64,000 nt of DNA. Source: Streptomyces sp. JH34 (lineage in GTDB: Bacteria > Actinomycetota > Actinomycetes > Streptomycetales > Streptomycetaceae). Location of the stretch: assembly GCF_029428875.1 (NCBI RefSeq), contig NZ_JAJSOO010000001.1:2604001-2668000 (forward strand), written 5' to 3'. Shown piece after piece: positions 53,444-61,528 of this stretch. Each line of letters begins with the position of its first letter. Within the stretch, counting starts at the first letter, position 1. Both the position numbers and the translations under genes were made by a program. The notes beneath the pieces are model-generated. The model did no database searches. It was not told where the DNA came from and saw only the letters and a list, made by a program, of their open reading frames with translations.

Positions 53444-55438
53444 GTGAGCGGTGGCAGCGACTGGGGAAGCAGGGTCCCGGGCCCGGTACCAACGGGCGGC
53501 CACGGCAGCGGCGGGGGCGGCTGGTTCTTCCCCCTGAGCCTCAGCTGGGCGGCCGGCGCCCTCGTCTACGTCGTCGCCGGGTTCCTGATGACTCGCGCGC
53601 TCGTCGAGACCCTCGCCACCGACGAACGGCTCGAACTCTATGGCTGGCGACTGGCGTTGCTGCACCTGCCCGCCGTGCTCGTGACCGTGCTGACGGTCCT
53701 GGCAGCCGCCCGGGTACTTCCCGCCCGCCACCGCGACTCACGCCCGCTGCATCTCCTCGGCTCGCTCGCCGTGCCCGTCGCCGGACTCGCGTACGGCTAT
53801 GCCGTCGCCTGGGACGTCGTGGGGACCGAGGGCCTCATGATGCCGGCGGTCGCCATGGTCACCGGCTCCGCCGTGGGGCTGGCCCTGGACCGGCTCCTCG
53901 ATGACCGGGACGACGGGCCCTCGTCCTCGTCCTCGTCCCGACGCTCCTACGACTGGCGCGACGGCGGCGCCACGGCGACCGAGTACCTCGGCGTCATCGT
54001 CCTGGTCGTCGCACTGATCGGCGCGCTCGCCCTGGCCGGACTCGGGGGACGGATCGGGGAGGGCATCCGCTGTGCCATCACCTCGCTCACCGGGGGCAGC
54101 GGCGGCTGCACGACGGGCGGTGACGGCACCGCCGGGCCGAAGACCGACGCCGACTACGAACCGAAGCTCTGCCAGATATCGAACGTCTCGGACACGGCGG
54201 GCGGCAAGGTCAAGATCGGCTGGTTCGAATGGGGCGAGGAGTACGGCTTCCAGCAGAAGGTCGCCCAGGCCAACACCGATGTGAACGGGGACGGGAAGGT
54301 CGACGAGAACGACAAGCTCGTCTACATGACGTTCACCGACGCCGCCTCCGCGGGCGTCAACGCCAGCACGCCCGGCGTCAAACTCGGCAGCCTCGGCAAG
54401 GCGGACGTCGACATCGGCGGCGGCATCAAGATCACCAATGGTGACACCTGGGTGTTCAGGAGCGAGGCGGACGCCCAGAAGATGAGGGACGACATCGAGG
54501 AGATGAAGATGTGGGAGACCTCGATGAAGCACAGCGGCGGCTACGGCGGCGGCTGGTACTCCGGCATGAAGTGGGCGGACAAGAAGGAGGACATCGAGAA
54601 GAAGATCGGCGACAAGAAGATCTCCTACTCGACCATCGGGCTGAACGTCTACGCGGACGGGGGCCTCTCCCTGAAACCGGGCGACGAGAACAAGCTCAGC
54701 GCCAAGCTCGGCGGCAAGGCCAAGTTCTCGCCGGACGTCACGATCACCAAGGACGACGTCAACGGCAACGAGTCGTACACCTACACCGCCAAGCTCGAGA
54801 TCGAGGGCAAGGTGGGCGGCAACGCGGGCCCGCTCGGCGGCACCGCCGGCGCGAAGGACACCCGCACCGGGGCCCTCACCGTCACCCGGGACCAGAAGAC
54901 CGGGAAGATCGTCCGGATCGACATGACGAAGACGGTGGAGAAGACCTCGACGTCCGACAAAGGTGAGGCCGGCGGGGACAACGGCAAGAAGGACAAGGAC
55001 AAGCGGGGCGGCAAGGGCAGCGTGACGGACTCCTCCGGGGACACGGGCATCGAGGTCGAGACGAACTCGATCGTGTTCGGGAAGGAGACCGACCAGGCCA
55101 CGGAGGACAAGCGCGCCCTCGCCGAGCAGTGGCTGGACGGCTCCGGCGACAACACCGCCCCGTTCGAGTACATGTTCGGCGACCGGTCCCTGCAGAAGAA
55201 GCCCGCGGGGACCGACCCCTTCGAGCAGCTGATGTTCCAGGACGGCCTGTCCAGCACGATGCAGTACCACGGCGAGACGGACGCCCAGGAGTTCGGCTTC
55301 GAGGTCTCCCTGGGTATGAGTCTCGGGTTCTCGGTCTCCGACGAGCACAAGGAGGAGACACTGACGGACGCGCGGTTCCTCGGAGCTCCGCAGGGCGACA
55401 AGCGCACCTACCTCCCGTACAGCTACTGCGCGCAGTGA
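53444..55438 (+). CDS. Multi-pass protein with internal Flp-pilin-like signal and large secreted domain
   Basis: 664 residues. After a Gly-rich start come four membrane segments (about 27-150), a Ser/Asp linker, then a class III prepilin-like site DGG|ATATEYLGVIVLVVALIGAL: predicted cleavage after Gly175 and Glu180 at +5. The following GLGGRIGEGIRCAITSLTG closely resembles the same position in the toxin at 59.7 kb. The remaining 450 residues are hydrophilic and exported, with an EF-hand/dockerin-like loop DVNGDGKVDEND at 279-290 and a Lys/Asp-rich spacer near 505-530. The C-terminal domain matches nothing I know. GTG 53444 follows GGAGAGG. The lipoprotein and DUF3592 genes follow closely. Confidence 0.72.
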   Translation: MSGGSDWGSRVPGPVPTGGHGSGGGGWFFPLSLSWAAGALVYVVAGFLMTRALVETLATDERLELYGWRLALLHLPAVLVTVLTVLAAARVLPARHRDSRPLHLLGSLAVPVAGLAYGYAVAWDVVGTEGLMMPAVAMVTGSAVGLALDRLLDDRDDGPSSSSSSRRSYDWRDGGATATEYLGVIVLVVALIGALALAGLGGRIGEGIRCAITSLTGGSGGCTTGGDGTAGPKTDADYEPKLCQISNVSDTAGGKVKIGWFEWGEEYGFQQKVAQANTDVNGDGKVDENDKLVYMTFTDAASAGVNASTPGVKLGSLGKADVDIGGGIKITNGDTWVFRSEADAQKMRDDIEEMKMWETSMKHSGGYGGGWYSGMKWADKKEDIEKKIGDKKISYSTIGLNVYADGGLSLKPGDENKLSAKLGGKAKFSPDVTITKDDVNGNESYTYTAKLEIEGKVGGNAGPLGGTAGAKDTRTGALTVTRDQKTGKIVRIDMTKTVEKTSTSDKGEAGGDNGKKDKDKRGGKGSVTDSSGDTGIEVETNSIVFGKETDQATEDKRALAEQWLDGSGDNTAPFEYMFGDRSLQKKPAGTDPFEQLMFQDGLSSTMQYHGETDAQEFGFEVSLGMSLGFSVSDEHKEETLTDARFLGAPQGDKRTYLPYSYCAQ

Positions 55439-55457
55439 CCACCCACGCGAAGAGGCG

Positions 55458-56036
55458 ATGACGTTGACGAAGTCCAGGACGACCGGCACGGCCGTCGCCG
55501 CCCTCGGTCTGACGCTGCTCAGCGGCTGCGGCGGCCCGGAGGCCGCCGCGGTCCCGGACGGCTGGGGCACGCTCGACACGAAGAGCGTGTCCGTCGGCTA
55601 CCCCGAGGACCAGGGGTACGCGCCGCAGCCCGCCGCCGAGCGCAGCAAGGCCAACGCGGCCGTCGCGCTCAAGGAGGACAAGGGTGTGCGCACCGGAATG
55701 GTCTCGGTCCAGCTGCACTTCGCCACGGGCGTCGGCGACGCCGGTGAGGCGGCCGCAGCCGCGGGCGCCGGGATCGGGCTCGGAGCCACCCGCGAGGACA
55801 CCCGGGACGTGCGGCTCGCGGGTGCGGAGAGCGCCCGCGAAGCACGCAGGATCGACTACGAGTTCACCTCGAGCGGCGAGGAGTCGACCCCGGCCGGGGG
55901 GACGCGGATGACGGGCGTCGTGGTGGCCGGTGTCGACTCGAAGGACGTACCGTTCGCCATCCGGATCAACGCGGTGAAGGGTGCGCTCAGCCCTGCGGAC
56001 CTCGACTCGTTCGTCGCGTCGATCACCGTCAAGTGA
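55458..56036 (+). CDS. Lipoprotein of unknown function
   Basis: 192 residues. Signal peptide with lipobox LLSGC (Cys24), then an exported alpha/beta domain (WGTLDTKSVSVGYPEDQGYA...ARRIDYEFTSSGEE...VPFAIRINAVKG...DLDSFVASI) reminiscent of LpqN/PsbP-like folds. It starts 20 bp after the pilin-like gene, so it is probably its partner on the outer face of the membrane. If the upstream protein is an effector, this is the natural immunity candidate, which is inference only. Confidence 0.75.
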   Translation: MTLTKSRTTGTAVAALGLTLLSGCGGPEAAAVPDGWGTLDTKSVSVGYPEDQGYAPQPAAERSKANAAVALKEDKGVRTGMVSVQLHFATGVGDAGEAAAAAGAGIGLGATREDTRDVRLAGAESAREARRIDYEFTSSGEESTPAGGTRMTGVVVAGVDSKDVPFAIRINAVKGALSPADLDSFVASITVK

Positions 56037-56056
56037 CCCTCAGCGGAGCCTTGTCC

Positions 56057-56500
56057 ATGGATGTACTGCCCGGTGGCACGGCCACCTTCCTGCTGCTCTT
56101 CGGCGTGTTCCTCGGCGTGTTCGCGATCCGCTCCTGCCTGCGTCTGTACCGCGTGCTGCGGCTGGTCCGGCGCGGCGAGCGCGCCGAGGGCAGGTGCTCG
56201 GACCGGCGCGTGGAGGAACGCGGGACAGGGACGGAGAACCGTTACCGCACGGAGTACGTCTTCGCCTTCCGCACCCCGGACGGCCGGGAGGTGGAGTTCA
56301 CCGATCACGCCCCGGGCCCGTTCGGCTTCGAGGTCGGGGCCCCCGTGCGCGTCTCCTACGACCCGGCGGCCCCGGACCTCAGGGCCACGGTCGCGGGACC
56401 GGGGGCCTGGGGCCCGCTGCTGATGCCGGCGGTGTTCGCCGCGGTACTGGGTCTGTTCTCACTGGGACTGCTGGGCGCGTTCGCGGTGACGGTGGGCTGA
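56057..56500 (+). CDS. DUF3592-like membrane protein
   Basis: 147 residues. Two membrane segments (TATFLLLFGVFLGVFAIRSCL and LLMPAVFAAVLGLFSLGLLGAFAV) flank a soluble domain with the DUF3592 blocks RGERAEGRCSDRRVEE...YVFAFRTPDGREVEF and GAPVRVSYDPAAPDLRA. Function unknown. A GTG at 56033 would overlap the lipoprotein stop as GTGA, but CGGAG eight bases before ATG 56057 favours the latter. Last gene of the plus-strand operon; its stop faces the immunity gene. Confidence 0.78.
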   Translation: MDVLPGGTATFLLLFGVFLGVFAIRSCLRLYRVLRLVRRGERAEGRCSDRRVEERGTGTENRYRTEYVFAFRTPDGREVEFTDHAPGPFGFEVGAPVRVSYDPAAPDLRATVAGPGAWGPLLMPAVFAAVLGLFSLGLLGAFAVTVG

Positions 56501-56525
56501 GGGAGCGGGCCGACAGGCCGGTCCG

Positions 56526-57254
56526 TCAGAGCTTCGCACGGTCGAAGGGCACGGTGAGCGGCTCCAGCGCGCCGGTGGCCCGGAGCTCCTCGTTGACGCC
56601 GATGACGGTCTCCGTGGACGGTGCTCGCGTACCGCCCCGGGTCAGGTCGATGACCAGCCCGCCGTTCGCGACCGGGGTGTACGCGCCCGGGAGCCCCTCG
56701 GGGGCGAGTGCGGCCCGTCGCTCGGAGAGGAAGACCGCCCTGCCGCAGCGGGGATCGGAGTTCTCCAGGCCGAAGTGGCCGGCCACCGCCCTGTACAGCG
56801 CCCTGTCGTACACCTGCCCCGCGTCGATGTCCCACGCCTCGCCGATGACCGCCAGGATCTCCGGTGTGCGGCGGATGACGTCCGCGTCCTCGTCCACCGT
56901 GCGCGAGCGGAAGGAGACCGAGACGGAGCGGGTGACGTACGGGGACGAGCCACCTGCCCGGACGGCCGAGGTCACCTTCGCCGCCTCCTGGTTGTGCGCC
57001 CACAGGGATGCCCCGTAGCCCACCACGTCGAGGTCAGGGCCGGTGTTCTCCCGGACGACGTAGTCGGCCAGAGCGGGGACGGAGGGCATCAGCAGAGGGT
57101 CGGACGGGATGCCGTCCCCCGCTTCGTGCCATTCGTGGAACGTCCCGCCGTCGATGTCCCGGAGCCGCGCCAGGGTGTCGTACCACCGCTGGGCGATCGC
57201 CTGCGGGTCCTCTTCCCTGGCGCCCCAGAATCCGTTGACGACGACGTTCAGCAC
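56526..57254 (-). CDS. Imm52-like immunity protein
   Basis: 242 residues, cytosolic, no signal peptide. The start VLNVVVNGFWGAREEDPQAIAQRWYDTLARLRDIDGGTFHEWHE fits the Imm52 family of polymorphic-toxin immunity proteins, which are commonly found beside Tox-REase-5 toxins. It lies 52 bp downstream of the toxin gene on the same strand, the standard toxin-immunity order. GAGGAGAG precedes GTG 57254. It should bind and block the nuclease domain inside the producer. Confidence 0.72.
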   Translation of the reverse strand: MLNVVVNGFWGAREEDPQAIAQRWYDTLARLRDIDGGTFHEWHEAGDGIPSDPLLMPSVPALADYVVRENTGPDLDVVGYGASLWAHNQEAAKVTSAVRAGGSSPYVTRSVSVSFRSRTVDEDADVIRRTPEILAVIGEAWDIDAGQVYDRALYRAVAGHFGLENSDPRCGRAVFLSERRAALAPEGLPGAYTPVANGGLVIDLTRGGTRAPSTETVIGVNEELRATGALEPLTVPFDRAKL

Positions 57255-57306
57255 GATGCTCTCCTCGGCCTTCTCGACAGCTCCGGCGCGCGCTCCTGCC
57301 GGCCCT

Positions 57307-59694
57307 TCACCCCGTCACATCGTCAGGCGTGTTGATCACCTTAACGTCGATGCCCCGGTCCTCGAAGAGCTCCCGCGCGGCCTCGGCTACGTCCGGATCG
57401 GACAGGTGCCACTCGACGGGCTTGCCGCGCGCCGCGTCCACCTGCCGGGTGGCCTGGTCCGCCCAGCGCTGCTGGACCTTGGGGGTGAGCTCCCCGGTCC
57501 CGGCGTCGTAGAAGTCCTTGCCCCGGTAGCCGTACTTCGCCTCCAGATAGGTGCCCCTCGCGGCGTCCCAGCCGTCGAAGTCGACCGGCTTCCCGGTGAG
57601 CTTGTCGAGTGGGACCTGGTACTCCTTGCCGCGGGTCACCTTGGAGATCTGCTCCTGGTAGCGGGCGCCCATCTCGGTCGGGTAGTTCCAGACGCCGGGC
57701 TTGATCTTCGTCCAGGCGCCCGTGCCGCCGTCCTTCGATCCCGCCCGCGGATTCCTGAGGTCCTTGTACCACGCCGGCTTCGGCTGGTTCCTGGCCCGCT
57801 CCAGCTCCTTCTTCCGCTTGGCCTCGGCAGCCGCCTTCTTGGCCTCGTCGGCCTGCTGCTGCGCCTCTTCGGCGGCTTCCTTCTTCTCTGGGTCGACCTC
57901 GTCGCACTGCTGGGTAAGGAACCCGACGGGCACGGAGGCCCGCACCGCGGCCATGGTGGCGGTGCCCGTGCCTCCGCCGCCTCCTGTGGCGTACGGAACC
58001 CGCGGGAGACCGCCCAGTCCGACGGTGCAGCCGGTCAGGCCCGCCTCGTCCGCCGCGTCGTCGGCGTGCTTCTGCGCCTCGGCGGCCGCCTTCTCGGCAC
58101 CGTCCACGTCGCCGGCCTTGGCGGCCTTCTTGGCCTTCGCCGCGGCTTCGGAGGCCTTCTGGGCCACCTCGCCCAGCTTGCCCAGCTTTCCCAGTTTGCC
58201 GAGCTTCCCCAGCTTTCCCACGAGCTTGGCTTCGCCGTAGCCGGGGATGAAGAGGGAGCCGATGTTCCAGAGGCCGGTGCCGATCGCCTGGCCCTCGTTC
58301 CCGTCCTTCCACAGGTCCCGGACCTCGTCGCCGATGAAGACGTCGTCGAGCACCTTCACACCGGTGCCGCCGCCGGCCTTGGTCCAGTCCCAGACAGCGC
58401 CGAGGTAGTCGCCGTCGGACCACTTGTCACCGGCGCCCGCCGAGTCCTGGGACCACTTGTCGCCGAGGCTCTTGCCGTAGTCCATCAGGCCGTTCCACGC
58501 CTTGACGGGGTGGAGGACGGTGTCGAACGTGCCGGTGACGTCTCCCCACAGGCCGTTGGCGAACACCCCGGTGAAGAACCCGCCGGTCTGATGCGCGGCG
58601 CAGGAGAAGAACGCGCCCACCCCCGAGGTGCAGCTCTCTCCGGGCTTCTCCTCGTCGTCGGTGACGCCGTTCCCCGGACCGCCGCCGTCCGCCCCTTCCG
58701 AGGCGTCCACGTCGTCACCGCCGTCACCGACGGGCACAACGGCGTCGGCGTCGCCGCCGGATCCGCCGGTGCCGCCATCCGTCGCACCCCCGGTGGCGCC
58801 ATCCGTGGCACCGCCGGTCGTGCCGCCCTCGGCTCCCCCGGTCGCGCCGCCCTGGGTGCCGCCGGTCGTGCCGCCGTGGGTGCCACCTTCCGCTCCCCCG
58901 GTCGCGCCCCCGCGGGTGCCACTCGAAGCGGCTCCCCCGGTGCCTCCAGCCGCGCCGTCTGCCCCGGCAGTGCCGGAATCCCCGGTTCCTGGGTCGGGCT
59001 TCTCGCCGGAATCGGGCCCGTCGCCCGCGGCCACTTCTTCGCCCCCAGGTGCCGGGCAGGCGCTGCCGGTCACTTCACAGATGGCGCTGCGCAGCCCTCC
59101 ACTGATCTGACCGCCGATACCGGTCATCAGGAGCGCACCCACGAGCGCGCCGACGATCAGGATGAGACCCAGGTACTCCACCGCGGACTGGCCACCGTCC
59201 CGGCGCCATCTGATCAGCCGCGCGACGCTGAACGGCCGGTGCTCCATCCGCTGCGCGGCCGGCAGGTCGAACCAGTCACGCGAACTGCGCCGCAGCAGCA
59301 GGACCAGGGTGACGACCGGGATCACCAGCTGCGGTACGCCCCGCGCTCCGTCGTCGCCACCCAGCGTCGCCAGCGCACCGAGCACGAACCACCCGTGTAC
59401 GGCGACGAGTCCACGCCAGATCCAGGTGTCCCCGGATCGCACGTACAGCGAGAGGGCGAACCCGGCCGTACCCGGCAGCGCCGCGTACAGCAGGAGCCCG
59501 AGCAGCTCACCGTCGATGGCGTCGAGCGACGACGCCTGGAGGAGTACGCCGATGCCTCCGACGACCGTGAACACGAACAAGGTCCGCACAAGGAGCAGCA
59601 CCACCTGCAACGTCCGTGGCAGCGGGGCCCTGCCAGTCGGAGCCGGCACCCCACCGAAGTCCCCCGACGCCGCGAATCCCCCTGCACCAGACAT
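57307..59694 (-). CDS. Polymorphic toxin with internal Flp-pilin-like signal and Tox-REase-5-like nuclease domain
   Basis: 795 residues. Several membrane segments (about 29-145) are followed by DGG|QSAVEYLGLILIVGAL: predicted prepilin cleavage after Gly168, Glu173 at +5. A Gly/Thr repeat spacer (about 235-310) leads to a helical pre-toxin region (FFTGVFANGLWGDVTGTFDTVLHP; five KLG repeats; an Ala/Lys/Glu coiled coil). Residues 643-795 form a restriction-endonuclease-fold toxin: VDFDGW (Asp near 707), LEAKYGYRGK (Glu718, Lys720, an ExK site), QATRQVDAARGKPVEWHLSD. It should cleave DNA or RNA in target cells. ATG 59694 is the start; the palindrome lies 79 bp upstream. Confidence 0.78.
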   Translation of the reverse strand: MSGAGGFAASGDFGGVPAPTGRAPLPRTLQVVLLLVRTLFVFTVVGGIGVLLQASSLDAIDGELLGLLLYAALPGTAGFALSLYVRSGDTWIWRGLVAVHGWFVLGALATLGGDDGARGVPQLVIPVVTLVLLLRRSSRDWFDLPAAQRMEHRPFSVARLIRWRRDGGQSAVEYLGLILIVGALVGALLMTGIGGQISGGLRSAICEVTGSACPAPGGEEVAAGDGPDSGEKPDPGTGDSGTAGADGAAGGTGGAASSGTRGGATGGAEGGTHGGTTGGTQGGATGGAEGGTTGGATDGATGGATDGGTGGSGGDADAVVPVGDGGDDVDASEGADGGGPGNGVTDDEEKPGESCTSGVGAFFSCAAHQTGGFFTGVFANGLWGDVTGTFDTVLHPVKAWNGLMDYGKSLGDKWSQDSAGAGDKWSDGDYLGAVWDWTKAGGGTGVKVLDDVFIGDEVRDLWKDGNEGQAIGTGLWNIGSLFIPGYGEAKLVGKLGKLGKLGKLGKLGEVAQKASEAAAKAKKAAKAGDVDGAEKAAAEAQKHADDAADEAGLTGCTVGLGGLPRVPYATGGGGGTGTATMAAVRASVPVGFLTQQCDEVDPEKKEAAEEAQQQADEAKKAAAEAKRKKELERARNQPKPAWYKDLRNPRAGSKDGGTGAWTKIKPGVWNYPTEMGARYQEQISKVTRGKEYQVPLDKLTGKPVDFDGWDAARGTYLEAKYGYRGKDFYDAGTGELTPKVQQRWADQATRQVDAARGKPVEWHLSDPDVAEAARELFEDRGIDVKVINTPDDVTG
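58171..58218. repeat. 9-bp repeat encoding KLG units
   Basis: Five consecutive Lys-Leu-Gly codon triplets inside the toxin gene, with sequence drift between units. Confidence 0.75.
58743..58980. repeat. Low-complexity Gly/Thr/Ala repeat in the toxin gene
   Basis: Imperfect repeats of GGTTGG/GGATGG-type codons form a flexible spacer between the pilin-like segment and the pre-toxin region. Prone to length variation. Confidence 0.75.
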
Positions 59695-59772
59695 CCCGGC
59701 CCCCAACCAGACGCTGTGAGGCGAAAGTTCACCCGCCCGGGCCATCGGACCACAAGGGAGAGGCGGCAGGCA

Positions 59773-59788
59773 TGGGCCCCAGGGCCCA
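59773..59788. promoter_or_regulatory. TGGGnCCnnGGnCCCA palindrome, copy 5
   Basis: TGGGCCCCAGGGCCCA between the divergent toxin and AbiEi-like genes, 79 bp upstream of the toxin start and 60 bp upstream of the other. Confidence 0.65.
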
Positions 59789-59798
59789 AAAACGCAGG

Positions 59799-59807
59799 TT
59801 ATCCACA
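59799..59807 (+). promoter_or_regulatory. DnaA-box-like TTATCCACA
   Basis: A perfect match to the general DnaA box, isolated, 41 bp upstream of the AbiEi-like gene. No origin features surround it. Confidence 0.3.
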
Positions 59808-59847
59808 GGCTTGTGCAGCTCACGCCCCGATCGTGGATCGTTGGCGC

Positions 59848-60930
59848 ATGAGCTGGATCAACGCATGGACCCCGCCTGATGCCAGGGAGACCCGCCCCTG
59901 CCGCCGTGACCGTGAGCTGCGGGAGCTGGCCGCCCTGGCGATCGGCGGCATCCTCCTCATCTCGACGGCCTTGGCTGCCGACTGGCCGCCGCGGCTGCTG
60001 AACAGACGCCTGCACAAGGGCGGCTGGCAGCGGGTACACCAGGGCGCCTGGGCGGCCCCGGGCCGACTGGTGGACTGGCTGACCCATGCCTGGGTCGCGC
60101 AGAAGCTGCAGCCGCACCTGGTCTGCAGCCACCGGACGGCCGCCGCGCTCCACTTGGTGGAGCTGCTGGGCCGCCCGCGCCCGGAGGCGGAGTTCACCGA
60201 CCCCCGCCCCGGCGTGTACCAGCGCCCCGGCGTCCGCGTGCACCAGATGGCCCTCGGCCCCGCCGACCGGACGGTGCGCCGTGGCCTGTGCACGACCGCT
60301 CCGGCGCGCACGGTCGGGGACCTCATACGGTGCCTCCCGCGCGACGAGGCAGTCACAGCCGCGGACTCCGCGCTCAGCACCCGTACGGTCCGAGGAGTTC
60401 GCCGGCCCGCGCTGCTCGACACGGCCACCCTGCGGACGGAGCTGACCGCCCGCCGCGCGGGCTCCACCCGTGCCCGTGCCTGGCTGCCCCTCCTCGACCC
60501 CCGTTCCGGCTCGCCCGCCGAAACCATCGCGCGCCTCCGCCTGCACGACGCGGGCCTGCGCCCTGTCGCTCAGGCGGCTCTGCGCACCGCGTCGGGCCGC
60601 TCGCTCCGCCCCGACTTCCTCTTCCGCGCCCAGGGACTGGTGGTCGAGGTGGAGGGGTATGCCTTCCACTGGACCCGCGAGGCGCATGCCTTGGACCTCC
60701 ACCGCTTCAACGAACTGCAGAGCTGCCCGGAGGTCCGCCGCATCCTGCGCTTCACCGCCACCGAGGTCTTCCGCCACCCGGACCGCTTCGTCGCCGAGGT
60801 CCGCGCCGCCTTGGACGGGCTGGAGAGCGACTTCCCCAGGGAATCCGGCACTTCTTCTTCAGCCGCCTGTGGCGTTTCGTCCGAACCAGCTCTCTTTCCA
60901 CCTACTGCGGCAGCACGACCCAGGATCTGA
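59848..60930 (+). CDS. AbiEi-like protein with DUF559 (Vsr-like) endonuclease domain
   Basis: 360 residues. The N-terminal half resembles AbiEi-type type IV antitoxins (GGILLISTALAADWPPRLLNRRLHKGGWQRVHQGAWAAPG; CSHRTAAALHLVELLG; CTTAPARTVGDLIRCLPRDEAVTAADSAL). The C-terminal half is a DUF559/very-short-patch-repair endonuclease fold: GSPAETIARLRLHDAGLRP, LRPDFLFRAQGLVVEVEGYAFHWTR with Asp and two Glu as metal ligands. No AbiEii-type nucleotidyltransferase toxin is next to it. The frame extends far upstream to 57109 only as antisense of the toxin gene; ATG 59848 is the start. Its role (antitoxin-like regulator or nuclease) is open. Confidence 0.78.
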   Translation: MSWINAWTPPDARETRPCRRDRELRELAALAIGGILLISTALAADWPPRLLNRRLHKGGWQRVHQGAWAAPGRLVDWLTHAWVAQKLQPHLVCSHRTAAALHLVELLGRPRPEAEFTDPRPGVYQRPGVRVHQMALGPADRTVRRGLCTTAPARTVGDLIRCLPRDEAVTAADSALSTRTVRGVRRPALLDTATLRTELTARRAGSTRARAWLPLLDPRSGSPAETIARLRLHDAGLRPVAQAALRTASGRSLRPDFLFRAQGLVVEVEGYAFHWTREAHALDLHRFNELQSCPEVRRILRFTATEVFRHPDRFVAEVRAALDGLESDFPRESGTSSSAACGVSSEPALFPPTAAARPRI

Positions 60931-61245
60931 CACCCGTGTGCGGTGGCTGGGCACCGGCGAGCCCCCACTGCCGCCCCAGTCGTCGACGACGGCCGCCAGC
61001 AACCAGAGCGCCCGGCGGCGGCGAAGCTCGCAGCCAGCGAGGGCGTCCGGGTCGGCGTGGCGGGGGTGCTGGTCCCAGAGGACCAGGCGGAGGGCGCCGT
61101 CACGTTGACGTAGAGAGAGGTAGAGGTCCCGGCCGGGGGTGAGTGCGGCGTTGACGGCGATCAGTTCGGTGACGGCGTGGGTGACCGGCCAGGCATGGGA
61201 GCGGAACCCGTACGTGGGCAGGGCGGCGGTGGCCAGCTCGCGCAT
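60859..61245 (-). pseudogene. Degenerate HATPase_c (RsbW-like) gene
   Basis: A 128-codon frame with a recognisable ATPase middle: HAVTELIAVNAALTPGRDLYLSLRQRDGALRLVLWDQHPR and ALAGCELRRRRALWLLAAVVDDWGG. The N-box is altered and the usual glycine-rich G2 segment (GRGL) has become RRRALWLL. The usual KTVWAEL end is replaced by sequence overlapping the tail of the AbiEi-like gene. It is the divergent partner expected next to an XRE-DUF5753/DUF397 pair, here apparently decayed. Confidence 0.5.
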
Positions 61246-61517
61246 CTGTGTGAGGCATCGGAGCGCGAGAACGTCGAGCTGCGGGTCGTCCCGGTGGACC
61301 GCGGAGCCTTCCCTGGCGCAGGGCACGCCCTTCTCTACGCGCACGGGTGGTGCCTCAGCTGGACACGGTGCAGCTGGATTCCGCGCACGGCCCGGAGTTC
61401 ATGCACGCGGAGGCGCAGCTCACCAAGTACCGAGCCCATCTGGACTGGATGGAGGAGGCGGCGTTGGGCGCCGCTGAGTCAAGGGACTTCATCCACGTCG
61501 TCGCACGTCAACTTTGA
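61240..61517 (+). pseudogene. 3' remnant of an XRE/DUF5753 (Scr1-type) regulator
   Basis: Only the C-terminal effector part remains, in two frames: SERENVELRVVPVDRGAFPGAGHALLYAHG, then after a one-base loss VPQLDTVQLDSAHGPEFMHA...KYRAHLDWMEEAAL...SRDFIHVVARQL and a stop at 61515. The helix-turn-helix half is missing. It is followed at 11 bp by the DUF397 gene, its normal partner. Confidence 0.65.
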
Positions 61518-61528
61518 GGAGTCTCACG

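Noticed and set aside
59799..59807. Replication origin
   Set aside because: A single DnaA-box-like nonamer with no cluster, AT-rich unwinding region or replication genes.
57109..59847. Very long plus-strand frame leading into the AbiEi-like gene
   Set aside because: It mirrors the toxin gene on the other strand; the family homology starts only at about 59848.
59695..60777. Minus-strand extension upstream of the toxin
   Set aside because: Antisense to the AbiEi-like gene and free of family-like sequence.
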